This document shows positions 1 through 8,303 of a stretch of 64,000 nt of DNA, in pieces (the first letter of the stretch is position 1; every line of letters begins with the position of its first letter). Origin of the DNA: Maricaulis sp. GTDB lineage: Bacteria > Pseudomonadota > Alphaproteobacteria > Caulobacterales > Maricaulaceae. A program made the translations under genes and the position numbers. The notes beneath the pieces are model-generated. The model did not search any database and was not told the origin of the DNA. It saw only the letters and a list, made by a program, of their open reading frames with translations. The stretch is taken from positions 1 to 64,000 of the forward strand of contig NZ_JADFAJ010000023.1 of the NCBI RefSeq assembly GCF_015665295.1, written 5' to 3'.

Positions 1-553
1 ACCGGTCCGGGCCTCAAGATGGCCTGGGAACGGCAAGGATTATGGGACGGCAACGGGCGGGGGCGGACAAGGTTTCCGGGAAGTCTCGCCTTTACAGTGT
101 GTTAGGGCAATGAGGCGTGGGATAACATGCCTCTCCCCGACCGGGGAGAGGTCCCGGAGCGCGAAGCGCGCAGGGGGTGAGGGGCGCGCCGCGACGCGGC
201 GCAAGAGGGAATCTCGATAGGCGCTCACGCGCCGCCCCTCATCGGCCCTGCGGGCCACTTCTCCCCGGTGGGGGAGAAGCAAGGCGGACCGAGCGCAGCG
301 AGGATGGGCCACAAGCGAGGAAGACCCATGCCGCCTGAGGCGTCACCCCTCCGTCACGCCCTTCGGCGCGTCACTTCCCCACGATGTGGGGAGGAAATGA
401 GTGCGCATTGAAAAAGAAGGATTTCAACTGCGATGACCCGGGCCGGCCAGACGCGCAAACGCCCGCCATCCTTCACGGATCAGCGGGCGCGTGTGTTTTG
501 CGGCCGGCAGATGCCCCCATCCGCCGGCTTGCAATCATCTCTGTCGGTATCGC
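1..553. other. gene-free stretch with hairpin repeats
   Basis: I find no convincing gene here. The open frames present are made of GC-rich repeat sequence and have no recognisable domain. The stretch holds a hairpin-bounded repeat (130-279) and a second, weaker repeat (about 340-405) of the CTTCCCCACnATGTGGGGAAG type that also occurs near 59.9 kb. The remaining bases show nothing I can name. A gene ending just left of the window cannot be excluded, because the first 100 bases are open in one frame. Confidence 0.6.
130..279. repeat. composite REP-like hairpin element
   Basis: The element is bounded by two perfect hairpins: CCTCTCCCC/GGGGAGAGG (130-138 with 143-151) and CTTCTCCCC/GGGGAGAAG (258-266 with 271-279). 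Between them lie further GC-rich self-complementary stretches such as GCGCGAAGCGCGC. The same two-hairpin plan recurs at 7786-7884 and 8304-8456, so this is a dispersed intergenic family of the REP/BIME kind. Confidence 0.7.
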
Positions 554-826
554 CTAGTGGCGGGTCGACAGCCATTCGCGGGCAGCGCGCTGCGCCGCTG
601 CGACTTCGAAGGTCGACATCTGGTCGGAAATTTCCGCGCGATAGTATTTCGCCGGTTCCGAACCCATCAGGGCTGCCAGGTTGAACCATTTGTGCGCTTC
701 GACATAGTCGATTTCGCCACCCTGGCCGGTTGAATACAAGATACCAAGCTTGCACAGATCCTCACCCGTCGGGTCGGCAAATGCTGCTTGATGCGCTTGG
801 GCCGTTTCTACGTCCGTGAACGCCAT
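554..826 (-). CDS. small Sel1-repeat protein
   Basis: A 90-residue protein with about one Sel1/TPR-like repeat (roughly residues 23-58): a helix with LGILYSTGQGG, then VEAHKWFNLAALMGS, the usual alternation of small residues at helix crossings. Sel1 repeats mediate protein-protein contacts. Small single-repeat versions are common in alphaproteobacteria and have no assigned role. The ATG at 826 has a good ribosome site (AGGGGAAA just upstream). No signal peptide is visible, so it is probably cytoplasmic. It is alone, with an AT-rich leader of about 160 bases. Confidence 0.8.
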   Translation of the reverse strand: MAFTDVETAQAHQAAFADPTGEDLCKLGILYSTGQGGEIDYVEAHKWFNLAALMGSEPAKYYRAEISDQMSTFEVAAAQRAAREWLSTRH

Positions 827-988
827 GGGATTTCCCCTACTCTACACTGGCGGGCCCAGTCATTTTGACCTGTAACCCGCGACCACCATCCAGTCCGAAT
901 GCCTTCGAACAGATGCGATCCTGAGCAAAGAGAATTGCATTAAGGTTAAGGCGAATCAGGAAAAATACGCCTTAAGTCTTTAAATCAA
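827..988 (-). promoter_or_regulatory. AT-rich leader of the Sel1 gene
   Basis: This gap is much richer in A and T than the surrounding coding DNA. It contains several TTAA words, including TTAACC followed by TTAA on the minus strand. Such words resemble CtrA half sites, but the spacing is not the canonical TTAA-N7-TTAA, so no operator is claimed. It is the only plausible promoter region for the gene ending at 554. Confidence 0.3.
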
Positions 989-2566
989 TTAGATTTTCCT
1001 ACCGAGTAGTAAACGCGATATCCACGCATCGGTAAGACTTGTGCGGCTGGCCCGCCGCAAACGGTCCGGCGTCATGATCCGGATCAGCGTGAGCAGCATG
1101 ACAAGGCCGGCCGAGGCGAGTGCCAGCAGCAGGCCCTGGCGAACACGCGGCGCGGCAACCGGTCGCGGCGGCAGGTCTGCGAGCGCCGCAAAGGCCCGCG
1201 GGCCGAGCCATTCCATGACCGCGAGGCTGGACGGCCCGGCCAGCGCAGTCAGGCGCTGCAGATCCGGGAGGGTTTCCGGCGCCGTGACATGCGCCATCAG
1301 CCGGATGGCTTCGAAGTCCGAAGTGGATGACCGCACCCCGTCAATGCGCTGCAGGAGCGTGGACAGTTCGACGGCGCCTGGTGCCGTGCGCGCATCGAAG
1401 AGGCCGTCCAGCCGGGGCCTCACGCGCGACGGGGCGGCAAAGGCAACATCCGGTCGTATCCCTGCCTCGATCAGACGGGTGCGAACCGCACCGGACGGCA
1501 ACAGCGCGACCATCGCCTCACCCAGCCAGGTTTCGAAATCCGGGTCGAGGCGCCCCGCGCGCCGCGCGGCGATCAGGATTTCAGCGCCCGAAGCCATGGC
1601 ATGATTGCGGCCCGGCAGGTCGACCATGCCGGCTTCGATCGCGGCCAGCGCCAGCGCCAGCGGCTCTGCGTCGGCGGGCGGGATGATCGGGCTGTCACAG
1701 CCGGAAAGCGGCGCGGCGGCGCCCGGCATGGCGCAAAACTGGATGACCAGGTCACGCACCCCGCCATACAGGCGTGTGTCGCGGGTGCCGCCGGCGACCA
1801 GCGCCGGGACCGAGCGCAGTTCGAACTGGCCACGATGATCGCCCCGGAAAAAACCATCGGCACTCGTGCGTGCAACCGCCCAGGCAAAGCGGCGCGCTTG
1901 CGCCCGCTGGCGAAGGCTCTCGGGGGCAAAGACCAGGGCGGCCGGATCCAGCTCCAATGCGTCAGCCCGGGCCATCTGGCGCTGCCAGGCCGCGTCGAGA
2001 CGGGCCCGCCTCTGCCAGGCCGGGCCGGCACGCAATTCGGCGTCGAGGGCGCGCGGTCCCGCGGCCCCGGCCAGGCTTTCCAGCGCCAGGCGGTCGCGAC
2101 CGATCAGGTCCGGGCCCAGGGCCGCCCAACTGCGGAAACCGTCAATATCGGCGCGTCGTCGCTCATCGCCGCGCAAGGCCATATCGAGCCGGGCGTGCCA
2201 GACCTGCCGCGCATCCTCACCGGCGGGCAGCTCGGCACGGACCAATTGCGCCAGACGTTCCGCTTCGCCAGGCTGCTGCGTGACGTGCGCCGCCAGTCCG
2301 CCGGTCTGGCCCAGCCACTGGATAGCGAACCATCCGGCCAGCGCCAGCGAGGCAATGAGCCAGAGCGGCTGAAAACCCTTGAACAGGGCGCGCCAGGCCA
2401 GCCAGGCGACCAGCCCGGCAAAGCCCGCCTCCCAGGGCGACAGGGTCTCGCCGCGCCAGCGATCGACGCGCTCACGCCGGATCGCCTCGCGGCGGGTCAA
2501 GCCGGCCCGTTGCCAGGCCCCGGCATCCGGTGCGCGCATCTCTCCAGCATCGACGGTCTCCGTCAT
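989..2566 (-). CDS. unknown three-helix membrane protein
   Basis: A protein of 525 residues that I cannot assign to a family. Two membrane helices lie near the N terminus (about residues 45-85, rich in Trp, Ala and Leu) and one near the C terminus (about 478-498, just after a Pro/Arg-rich stretch). About 390 residues between them are Ala/Arg-rich and mostly helical-looking, probably a large periplasmic domain. It contains a Cys pair (FCAMPG...SGCDSP). I chose the ATG at 2566 because AGGGGGGC precedes it. An upstream in-frame start at 2710 lacks such a site and adds a non-conserved-looking tail. It is divergent from the oxygenase gene at 2734. Confidence 0.75.
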   Translation of the reverse strand: MTETVDAGEMRAPDAGAWQRAGLTRREAIRRERVDRWRGETLSPWEAGFAGLVAWLAWRALFKGFQPLWLIASLALAGWFAIQWLGQTGGLAAHVTQQPGEAERLAQLVRAELPAGEDARQVWHARLDMALRGDERRRADIDGFRSWAALGPDLIGRDRLALESLAGAAGPRALDAELRAGPAWQRRARLDAAWQRQMARADALELDPAALVFAPESLRQRAQARRFAWAVARTSADGFFRGDHRGQFELRSVPALVAGGTRDTRLYGGVRDLVIQFCAMPGAAAPLSGCDSPIIPPADAEPLALALAAIEAGMVDLPGRNHAMASGAEILIAARRAGRLDPDFETWLGEAMVALLPSGAVRTRLIEAGIRPDVAFAAPSRVRPRLDGLFDARTAPGAVELSTLLQRIDGVRSSTSDFEAIRLMAHVTAPETLPDLQRLTALAGPSSLAVMEWLGPRAFAALADLPPRPVAAPRVRQGLLLALASAGLVMLLTLIRIMTPDRLRRASRTSLTDAWISRLLLGRKI

Positions 2567-2733
2567 GATGCCCCCCTGTTCCCGCCTTTCTCTTATGCCG
2601 GGCCGTGTTAACCGTGCAAGGCCATGCGCCTGAGGCGCGAGAAAACCGGATGCGACGTGACGCCTCATGAAAGGATGATTGCCTGCGCTGGGCGTGCGGA
2701 TTATTCCCAACGCACCGTCGCCAGGAGCCCGTC

Positions 2734-3687
2734 ATGCCGTCCGATACCCTCTCCCGCTTCCCGCCCGTTTCGATGACACTCGCGCAGACCGACAAGGCGC
2801 GCTTCGCCGCAGAGCTGGGTCGCAGCTTCCGGGAATACGGATTTGCAGCGATTTGCGACCATGGACTGGATGCGGCGCTGATCGAGGCGGCCTATGACAA
2901 GGCGGCAGAGTTTTTCGCCCTGCCCGAAACGACCAAGATGAAATACCTGATCGAGGGCGGCGGTGGTGCGCGCGGCTACACGCCCTTCGGCAAGGAGATT
3001 GCCAAGGACGCCAAGCATGTCGACCTGAAGGAGTTCTGGCATGTTGGACGCGATCTGCCGGCCGGCCACAAATATGAAGCCGACATGGCGCCGAACCTGG
3101 TTCCCGAAGACGTCGAAGGCTGGCGCGAGACCGTGCACGGCCTTTACGGCGCGTTTGATGCGCTCGGCGTCCAGGTGTTGCGCGCCATCGCGATCGATCT
3201 CGGCCTCGAGGAGACACATTTCGACGATACGGTGAAGGACGGCAATTCGGTGATGCGCCTGTTGCATTACCCGCCGGTCACCGGCGATCCGGGCGGCTCG
3301 ATCCGCGCCGAGGCCCATGGCGACATCAATACGATCACGCTGCTGCTCGGGGCCGAGGAGCCCGGTCTTCAGGTCAAGACCCGCACGGGCGAATGGGTCG
3401 ACATGAACCCGCCGCCCGGCTGCCTGGTCGTGAACATGGGCGACATGCTGGCCCGCTCGACCAATGACCTCCTGCCCTCGACCCAGCACCGCGTCATCAA
3501 TCCGGCCGGCGCCCGCACCGGTTTCTCGCGCTATTCGCTGCCGTTTTTCCTGCACTACCGGCCGGACTACATGATCACCACCCTGCCCGGCTGTGCCGGT
3601 CCGGACAATCCGGACAAATATCCAGAGCCGATACGGGCCAATGATTATCTCAACCAGCGGCTTCGCGAGATCGGCCTGCTGAAATAG
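2734..3687 (+). CDS. 2-oxoglutarate/Fe(II)-dependent oxygenase
   Basis: A 317-residue member of the isopenicillin N synthase-like dioxygenase family. The iron ligands are visible: His195 and Asp197 in AHGDIN, and His252 in TQHRV. The 2-oxoglutarate-binding Arg266-x-Ser268 is in SRYS. The N-terminal DIOX_N-type region (FREYGFAAICDHG) is also typical. Length matches the family. These soluble enzymes hydroxylate or oxidise small molecules; the substrate cannot be read from the sequence. The next gene, a membrane AraC-type regulator, starts 10 bases after the stop and is probably cotranscribed. Confidence 0.9.
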   Translation: MPSDTLSRFPPVSMTLAQTDKARFAAELGRSFREYGFAAICDHGLDAALIEAAYDKAAEFFALPETTKMKYLIEGGGGARGYTPFGKEIAKDAKHVDLKEFWHVGRDLPAGHKYEADMAPNLVPEDVEGWRETVHGLYGAFDALGVQVLRAIAIDLGLEETHFDDTVKDGNSVMRLLHYPPVTGDPGGSIRAEAHGDINTITLLLGAEEPGLQVKTRTGEWVDMNPPPGCLVVNMGDMLARSTNDLLPSTQHRVINPAGARTGFSRYSLPFFLHYRPDYMITTLPGCAGPDNPDKYPEPIRANDYLNQRLREIGLLK

Positions 3688-3697
3688 GATCACCGCC

Positions 3698-4795
3698 GTG
3701 ATCCTGGCCCTTTCCATCACCGGCGCGAGCCTGAGCTTTTTTCTGCTCTGCTTTCTGGCCAACAAGCCCAAGGCGGTCCTGGGGGACCGCTGGCTTGGTG
3801 CCTGGCTGGGCATTCACACCGCCTATTTCATCGCCCTCGCCGTATCACAGGCCGGAACCGGCCTGGTCCTGTTGTTCAGCAGTGTGGCGGTCCAGAGCCT
3901 CGCCGTGCTCTTTGCACCGGCCCAGTATCTCCAGGTCATGGAGGCGACGCGCGCGCCGGGCGCAGCGCCCTATCGCAACGCCGTGATCGCCGTGCTCATC
4001 GCAACCCTCCTGCTGGCCGGATTGCTGACCCAGTCGCCAGCCCTGCAGCAAGGCGCAGTGCTGATCGATGTCCGCCAGGCCTGGGTGCTCGCCTTTCCGC
4101 CGCTTGTAATCCTGGCGACGCTGTTCTTTCCGGTCTCAGCGCTGGGCCGCCTGACCCGCTACCGCCGCGCCGCAAAATCGCGCCTGTCCAATCTGGAAAT
4201 GGCCGGCCTGGACTGGATCCGGGTCTGGGTATGGAGCACGATCGCGATGCTCGGCGTTCAGCTCGGCGTCTTCATTGTCTCGGTGACGCTCGTCCTGCCG
4301 CTGCCGCTGCACCTCGCCACGCTTCTGATCGCGCAATGCCTGCAAGTCGGCTGGGCCGGGTTTCACGGGCTTCGCACACGCGGCGTCTTCCAGCTCGATG
4401 CGGCCGGGCTCGACGATGCCGGACTGGTCGACCGCCGGGACCTCGCTGCGGCCCGAGAGGACTTTGCGGCGCTCGACCAGCATCTCGCCGCGACCCAGCC
4501 CCATCTTGACGCGACCCTCACCAGCACCCAGCTGGCCGACGCGATCGGCTGGAGCGGTGAGCGGCTGCACCGGGCGATCCGGGTCGGCGGCGCGACGCAT
4601 TTTCATGAGCTGATCAACCGGCGTCGGCTGGACATGCTGGCGACGCTGATCCGCGATCCGGCGAATGCGCGGGTATCCCTGCTTGGCCTCGCCCATGATG
4701 CCGGTTTCGGATCAAAATCTGCCTTCTACGCAGCGTTCAAGACGCTGGAAACCGGTTCGCCGGCGGCCTGGCGCCGCAATTTGACCGCGCCTTAA
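3698..4795 (+). CDS. membrane-embedded AraC-family regulator
   Basis: A 365-residue protein from a GTG start. The N-terminal part has about seven hydrophobic helices between residues 1 and 225. The last 110 residues form an AraC/XylS-type double helix-turn-helix: LTSTQLADAIGWSGERLHRAI, then VSLLGLAHDAGFGSKSAFYAAFK, the usual AraC second motif. This architecture implies a DNA-binding domain tethered to the inner membrane that answers a signal in or across the membrane. It is probably cotranscribed with the oxygenase upstream. Ligand and targets are unknown. Confidence 0.88.
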   Translation: MILALSITGASLSFFLLCFLANKPKAVLGDRWLGAWLGIHTAYFIALAVSQAGTGLVLLFSSVAVQSLAVLFAPAQYLQVMEATRAPGAAPYRNAVIAVLIATLLLAGLLTQSPALQQGAVLIDVRQAWVLAFPPLVILATLFFPVSALGRLTRYRRAAKSRLSNLEMAGLDWIRVWVWSTIAMLGVQLGVFIVSVTLVLPLPLHLATLLIAQCLQVGWAGFHGLRTRGVFQLDAAGLDDAGLVDRRDLAAAREDFAALDQHLAATQPHLDATLTSTQLADAIGWSGERLHRAIRVGGATHFHELINRRRLDMLATLIRDPANARVSLLGLAHDAGFGSKSAFYAAFKTLETGSPAAWRRNLTAP

Positions 4796-4908
4796 CCTCC
4801 TGAAAATACTGGATTCACGCGTCCCGACCCAGATTCTGTGGCCGGCAGGACGACGCGCAAGCATGGGTGGGACATGAAATCGGGTGTGTTTTGCAAACGG
4901 ACCCGACC

Positions 4909-5928
4909 ATGACCCCTATCGCCTTCCAACCCGACCCTGGCCGCCGCCACTGGATCCAGACCCTTGCCGGCCCTCTGGAGATTGTCTGCGTGATGGGGGC
5001 CAGCCTCGCCGCAGCCATGCTGATCGGACCGATGATCTCGCCCGGCCTCGGCGAAGCCCTTGGTCTGGGCGGTGGCCCGCGCGACCTGCTCGCCGGTGCC
5101 CGAGCGCTGGCGCTGCAATTCGGCGCGCAATACGGCGTGCTCGCCGCGCTCGCCCTGGTCTTTGCCCTGCTGCGAGGACGCCGCTCGGCGCGCGCCTATG
5201 CCATCGCCACGCCGGCCAGCCCGGTGACCCGTCCCCTGCGCTACGGGATCGTGCTCGGCCTTGTCATCAGCGTCATTCCCTCGCTCGTCTTCATCCTCCA
5301 GGAGATCGCACCGATCGGCGCCGACACGCCGATCTGGGCCGCCTTGCGGACCGCGCCCTGGGATCTCGATTTCTGGATCTTCATGGCCGTCGGCAGTTTC
5401 CTGGTCGTTCCGCTGATCGAGGAATTGGGCTGGCGCAGCTATGTGATGGGCCGCCTGCTGGAAGGTTTTGGCCCCGGCGCAGCCCTCATGCTGACCACCC
5501 TGCTCTTTGCGCTCCTGCATGTTCAGTATCTGCGGCTCGATGCGGCCATGCTGCTCACTTTTTTCGGACTGCTGATTGCCAGTATCGGCCTGGGCTTTGC
5601 GACCTTGCGGGCGGGCACAATCTGGCCGGCCGTGATCGCCCATGTGATGATCAACCTGCCGCTCTCGACCGAGCTCCATGCCGTACGCATTGCCCTGGCG
5701 CTGCTGGCGCTGATTGTTTTCCGCAAGGCGGTCGCGGCCGAACTGGCGGGGCTCGTACGCCTGGTCTTCCGCCTCGATACGCTCTGGGCCATCCCGGTGC
5801 TGGCCGGGATCGCCGGCCTCGTCGGCTGGGCGACGGTCTGGCCCGCCGGCCTGCCTCATATCGCGGCCGGCCTCGGCGGGCTCGCCCTGGCCGGGGCGCT
5901 GGTCAGGCGATCGGCCTGGAAAACCTGA
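4909..5928 (+). CDS. CPBP-family intramembrane metalloprotease
   Basis: A 339-residue polytopic membrane protein of the CPBP (Abi/Rce1-type) family. The hallmark EExxxR motif is present as EELGWR (Glu171, Glu172, Arg176). Downstream are the second and third motifs (FALLHVQ, with its His, and IAHVMIN with His and Asn). These residues hold zinc and water for intramembrane cleavage in the family. A GTG at 4867 would add 14 residues; I prefer the ATG at 4909 because the added stretch looks non-conserved. Substrate is unknown. It is followed by a gene-free gap. Confidence 0.87.
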   Translation: MTPIAFQPDPGRRHWIQTLAGPLEIVCVMGASLAAAMLIGPMISPGLGEALGLGGGPRDLLAGARALALQFGAQYGVLAALALVFALLRGRRSARAYAIATPASPVTRPLRYGIVLGLVISVIPSLVFILQEIAPIGADTPIWAALRTAPWDLDFWIFMAVGSFLVVPLIEELGWRSYVMGRLLEGFGPGAALMLTTLLFALLHVQYLRLDAAMLLTFFGLLIASIGLGFATLRAGTIWPAVIAHVMINLPLSTELHAVRIALALLALIVFRKAVAAELAGLVRLVFRLDTLWAIPVLAGIAGLVGWATVWPAGLPHIAAGLGGLALAGALVRRSAWKT

Positions 5929-6050
5929 TGCCCGGGCAGGCGGACCCCAGAAAAAGGGGTGCGATCCCCATGCCCGCACCCCTCAAGTCTGATAGCGCCC
6001 TCCGGTGGTCGGCTGTGCCCGCCACCGTTCGGCCGGCCCAATATCCAGAG

Positions 6051-6104
6051 GTTGTATTACCAGCTTACTAAGCCGGAACCGTCCTGAATGGATTGTAATA
6101 CAAC
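6051..6104. promoter_or_regulatory. pair of GntR/FadR-type operator-like palindromes
   Basis: GTTGTATTAC (6051-6060) and its exact inverted copy GTAATACAAC (6095-6104) face each other. Each sits in an 11-base palindrome of form TTGTAnTACmA: TTGTATTACCA at 6052-6062 and TTGTAATACAA at 6094-6104. Their centres are 42 bases apart, four helical turns. The form fits the TNGTNNNACNA consensus of FadR-subfamily GntR repressors. No such regulator gene lies nearby. Assignment to that family is inference. Confidence 0.45.
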
Positions 6105-6175
6105 AAGAATGCATGCACCCCATACACGCAAAGGTGGGCAGCAGGATCGTCATAGCCCTTTCTTATGGCGACCAC

Positions 6176-6191
6176 AAAATCAATTGATTTT
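6176..6191. repeat. perfect 16-base AT-rich palindrome
   Basis: AAAATCAATTGATTTT is fully self-complementary, unusual in such GC-rich DNA. It could be a protein-binding site. It has no loop suited to a terminator. Confidence 0.5.
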
Positions 6192-6286
6192 ACCCCGGGC
6201 GAGACGAGGTTCACCCTCACATCGTGGAAGGCGGTTGGCTGACGTCACGCATGACAACAGCCGACCGCGCCGCCAGCGAACTGGAC

Positions 6287-6319
6287 GGCCGCGCGGCGCA
6301 AGCCTCGCGGCCTCTTTTT
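6287..6319 (+). terminator. plus-strand Rho-independent terminator
   Basis: GGCCGCG (6287-6293) pairs with CGCGGCC (6306-6312), followed by TCTTTTT. This is oriented to stop plus-strand transcription just before the 3' end of the mscS gene on the other strand. The nearest upstream plus-strand gene ends 360 bases earlier, so either that mRNA has a long tail or an unrecognised transcript ends here. Confidence 0.6.
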
Positions 6320-6328
6320 GCACCTGAG

Positions 6329-7705
6329 CTAGCCGGGCTTCGCATCGGCAGGCTTGGGCTTTTTCATGCCCGCGGGCACGTCGCGGACATGGATGTCGAT
6401 CTGCGGATAGGGGAATTCCACACCGTTCTCGTGGAAGGCCTCCCAGATCGCGAGGTAGACATCGCTACGCACATTCGCGAGGCCGTTTTCCGGGTCGGCG
6501 ATCCAGAAGCGCAGGTCGAAATTGACCGAGCTGTCGCCGTATTCCATGAGATTGCAGACCGGCTCCTTGTCGGACACGACGCGCGGCACCGACATGGCCG
6601 CCCCGATGGCGATTGCCTGCACCCGGGCCAGGTCGCGCGTGTCATAGGATACGCCAAACGGCGCGTGCTGGCGGACAACCCGGTCGGATTTCGACCAGTT
6701 GATGACGCCATTGGCAATGAAATGCTCGTTCGGGATCAGGTGCTCGGTCCCGTCGCGCGTGCGCAGCGAGACATAGCGCGACTCCATGCCCGTCACCCAG
6801 CCGAACTGGCCATCGACCTCCAGCGCATCGCCCGGCTTGATCGACTTGTCGGCCAGCAGCGTGAATCCGGCGGCGAAATTGGCCACGGTCTTTTGCAGGC
6901 CCAGACCGACCCCGATACCGACGGCGCCGGAGAAGATCGCCAGGGTGGCGAGATTGAAACCGGTCAGCTGCAAGGCGATCAGCAGGGCGATCACGGGCAG
7001 CGCCACGCCGAGCACCTTGGCGATCAGGGCGCGCAAGGCCGGCGAGATCTCCTCGGTGCGTTCCAACTGGGTGTTCACCGTGCGCCCGGCCATCGAGGCC
7101 AGCCAGAACAGGGCCCCGAAATAGATCATCGTACGCAGCACATCGAACAGCGACAGGTCGACCGGCTGACCGTCATCGGTCTCGCCCAGCGGGATGGCCA
7201 GGGCCTGCAACTGCACCACCACATCATCGAGCAGGCCGAACACGTCGAGGGCTGCGACCGGCCAGGCGACATAGAAGGCGACCTTGGACCAGAAGCGCGA
7301 GCGGATGATCAGGGTCACGGCGCGAATGACCAGCCAGGCGGTCATCAGGCTCATGGCCGCGTCAATCAGCGCAAAGGGCTGATCGAGCGCACCCAGCACG
7401 ATGCGGGTCAGCGCCAGCACGGCGACCAGTGCCAGGGGCGTGGCCAGGGAGATCGCGGCGGTCAGCAGGCGCCGCGCCAGCCCCGTCTTGATCCGCCCCT
7501 TGGTGAGACCCTCGACCACTTCGCGCAGGCGCGGGCCAAAGATCAGCGCCGGGACAAACGCGACCAGGATCAGACCGAGCTGGATCGCCACGTCGAGATT
7601 GAGCAGGCTGTCAATCAGCCAGTTCCAGGCGCCGCGGACATGCCCTTCCAGCACCTCGATCGGCAGGAGTTCGTCCAGCGCGCTGTCATCCTGTTGTGTG
7701 GTCAT
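6329..7705 (-). CDS. MscS-family mechanosensitive channel
   Basis: A 458-residue small-conductance mechanosensitive channel homologue. The N-terminal half contains about four extra membrane helices. The pore-lining helix and beta domain are clear in the second half: VGIGVGLGLQKTVANFAAGFTLL (gly/ala-rich TM3), then the family signature region KPGDALEVDGQFGWV, and the cytoplasmic vestibule (LIPNEHFIANGVINWS). It would open under membrane tension in hypo-osmotic shock. The C-terminal tail is Lys/Pro-rich. It is a single gene, with hairpin repeats upstream. Confidence 0.92.
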   Translation of the reverse strand: MTTQQDDSALDELLPIEVLEGHVRGAWNWLIDSLLNLDVAIQLGLILVAFVPALIFGPRLREVVEGLTKGRIKTGLARRLLTAAISLATPLALVAVLALTRIVLGALDQPFALIDAAMSLMTAWLVIRAVTLIIRSRFWSKVAFYVAWPVAALDVFGLLDDVVVQLQALAIPLGETDDGQPVDLSLFDVLRTMIYFGALFWLASMAGRTVNTQLERTEEISPALRALIAKVLGVALPVIALLIALQLTGFNLATLAIFSGAVGIGVGLGLQKTVANFAAGFTLLADKSIKPGDALEVDGQFGWVTGMESRYVSLRTRDGTEHLIPNEHFIANGVINWSKSDRVVRQHAPFGVSYDTRDLARVQAIAIGAAMSVPRVVSDKEPVCNLMEYGDSSVNFDLRFWIADPENGLANVRSDVYLAIWEAFHENGVEFPYPQIDIHVRDVPAGMKKPKPADAKPG

Positions 7706-7785
7706 GCTCGCTCTCCCCTGAGATCCAGACGGATAGCATTGTTGGGGGGAGACCGGCCAGAGCTATGCGGCAAGCCCCGGGCTTT

Positions 7786-7884
7786 CCCCCTCACCCGGCC
7801 TGCGGCCACCCTCTCCCGAGGGAGAGGGTAAGCCGTCTTCCTTCTCCCTTGGGAGAAGGTGCCCCGGAGGGGCGGATGAGGGGG
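7786..7884. repeat. hairpin repeat, copy left of DUF559 gene
   Basis: Bounded by CCCCCTCA and TGAGGGGG. Inside are two perfect hairpins, CCCTCTCCC/GGGAGAGGG and CCTTCTCCC/GGGAGAAGG. The left half (CGGCCTGCGGCCACC and neighbours) is nearly identical to the start of the copy at 8304, in the same orientation. Confidence 0.75.
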
Positions 7885-7903
7885 AAACCACCAACACAGA
7901 AAA

Positions 7904-8284
7904 TCACCGCCTCGCATCGGGATTGCGCGCGTGCACGGCGTAGTGAACCGCCTCACCGATGACTTCCATCACCGCATCCGTGTCGGTCAGGATGGCGTGG
8001 TTCCAGAACCGCAGGACTTGATAGCCGCGATGCTCGAGAAAGGCCGTCCGCTCGGCATCTTCGGCCTCTGTCTCACCATGCTGGCCGCCATCCGCCTCGA
8101 CGATCAACCGCGCCTCCCGAGAGGCGAAATCGGCGATGTAGGGACCAATCGGGACTTGCCGCCGGAACTTGACGCCAAGCAGGTTGCGGTTGCGCAGCCG
8201 TGACCACAGGCAAGCCTCCGCCGGTGTCTGTTCCTTGCGCATAGCGCGGGCGAGATGGCGGTGCTTGTGGACGGATTGCGACAT
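7904..8284 (-). CDS. DUF559 endonuclease-like protein
   Basis: A 126-residue protein of the DUF559 group, related in fold to Vsr-type and other PD-(D/E)xK nucleases. Typical features: the N-terminal ARAMRKEQTPAEACLWSRLRNR, then KFRRQVPIGPYIADFASREARLIVEADGGQH, which carries the Asp (IADF) and Glu (VEADG) expected in the active site, and the C-terminal GYQVLRFWNHAI. Function in the family is unproven. It is preceded by a weak ribosome site and lies between two same-orientation copies of a hairpin repeat (7786-7884 and 8304-8456), an arrangement suggesting transfer or insertion as a unit. Confidence 0.85.
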   Translation of the reverse strand: MSQSVHKHRHLARAMRKEQTPAEACLWSRLRNRNLLGVKFRRQVPIGPYIADFASREARLIVEADGGQHGETEAEDAERTAFLEHRGYQVLRFWNHAILTDTDAVMEVIGEAVHYAVHARNPDARR

Positions 8285-8303
8285 CGGCGAGTTCCGGGCT
8301 TTC

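Larger units (their letters stand above)
5929..6328. other. 400-base gap with operator-like sites
   Basis: The gap lies between the 3' ends of two convergent genes, so it should not need promoters, yet it is richer in signals than most gaps here. It holds two TNGTNNNACNA-type palindromes (6052-6062, 6094-6104), a perfect 16-base palindrome (6176-6191) and a plus-strand terminator-like hairpin (6287-6319). Short open frames of 60-79 codons show no domain or ribosome site. A small RNA or a relic promoter is possible. Confidence 0.5.

Noticed and set aside
6224-7831. Long plus-strand open frame opposite the MscS gene
   Set aside because: Glu/Gln/His-rich, no domain, antisense shadow of a well-supported gene.
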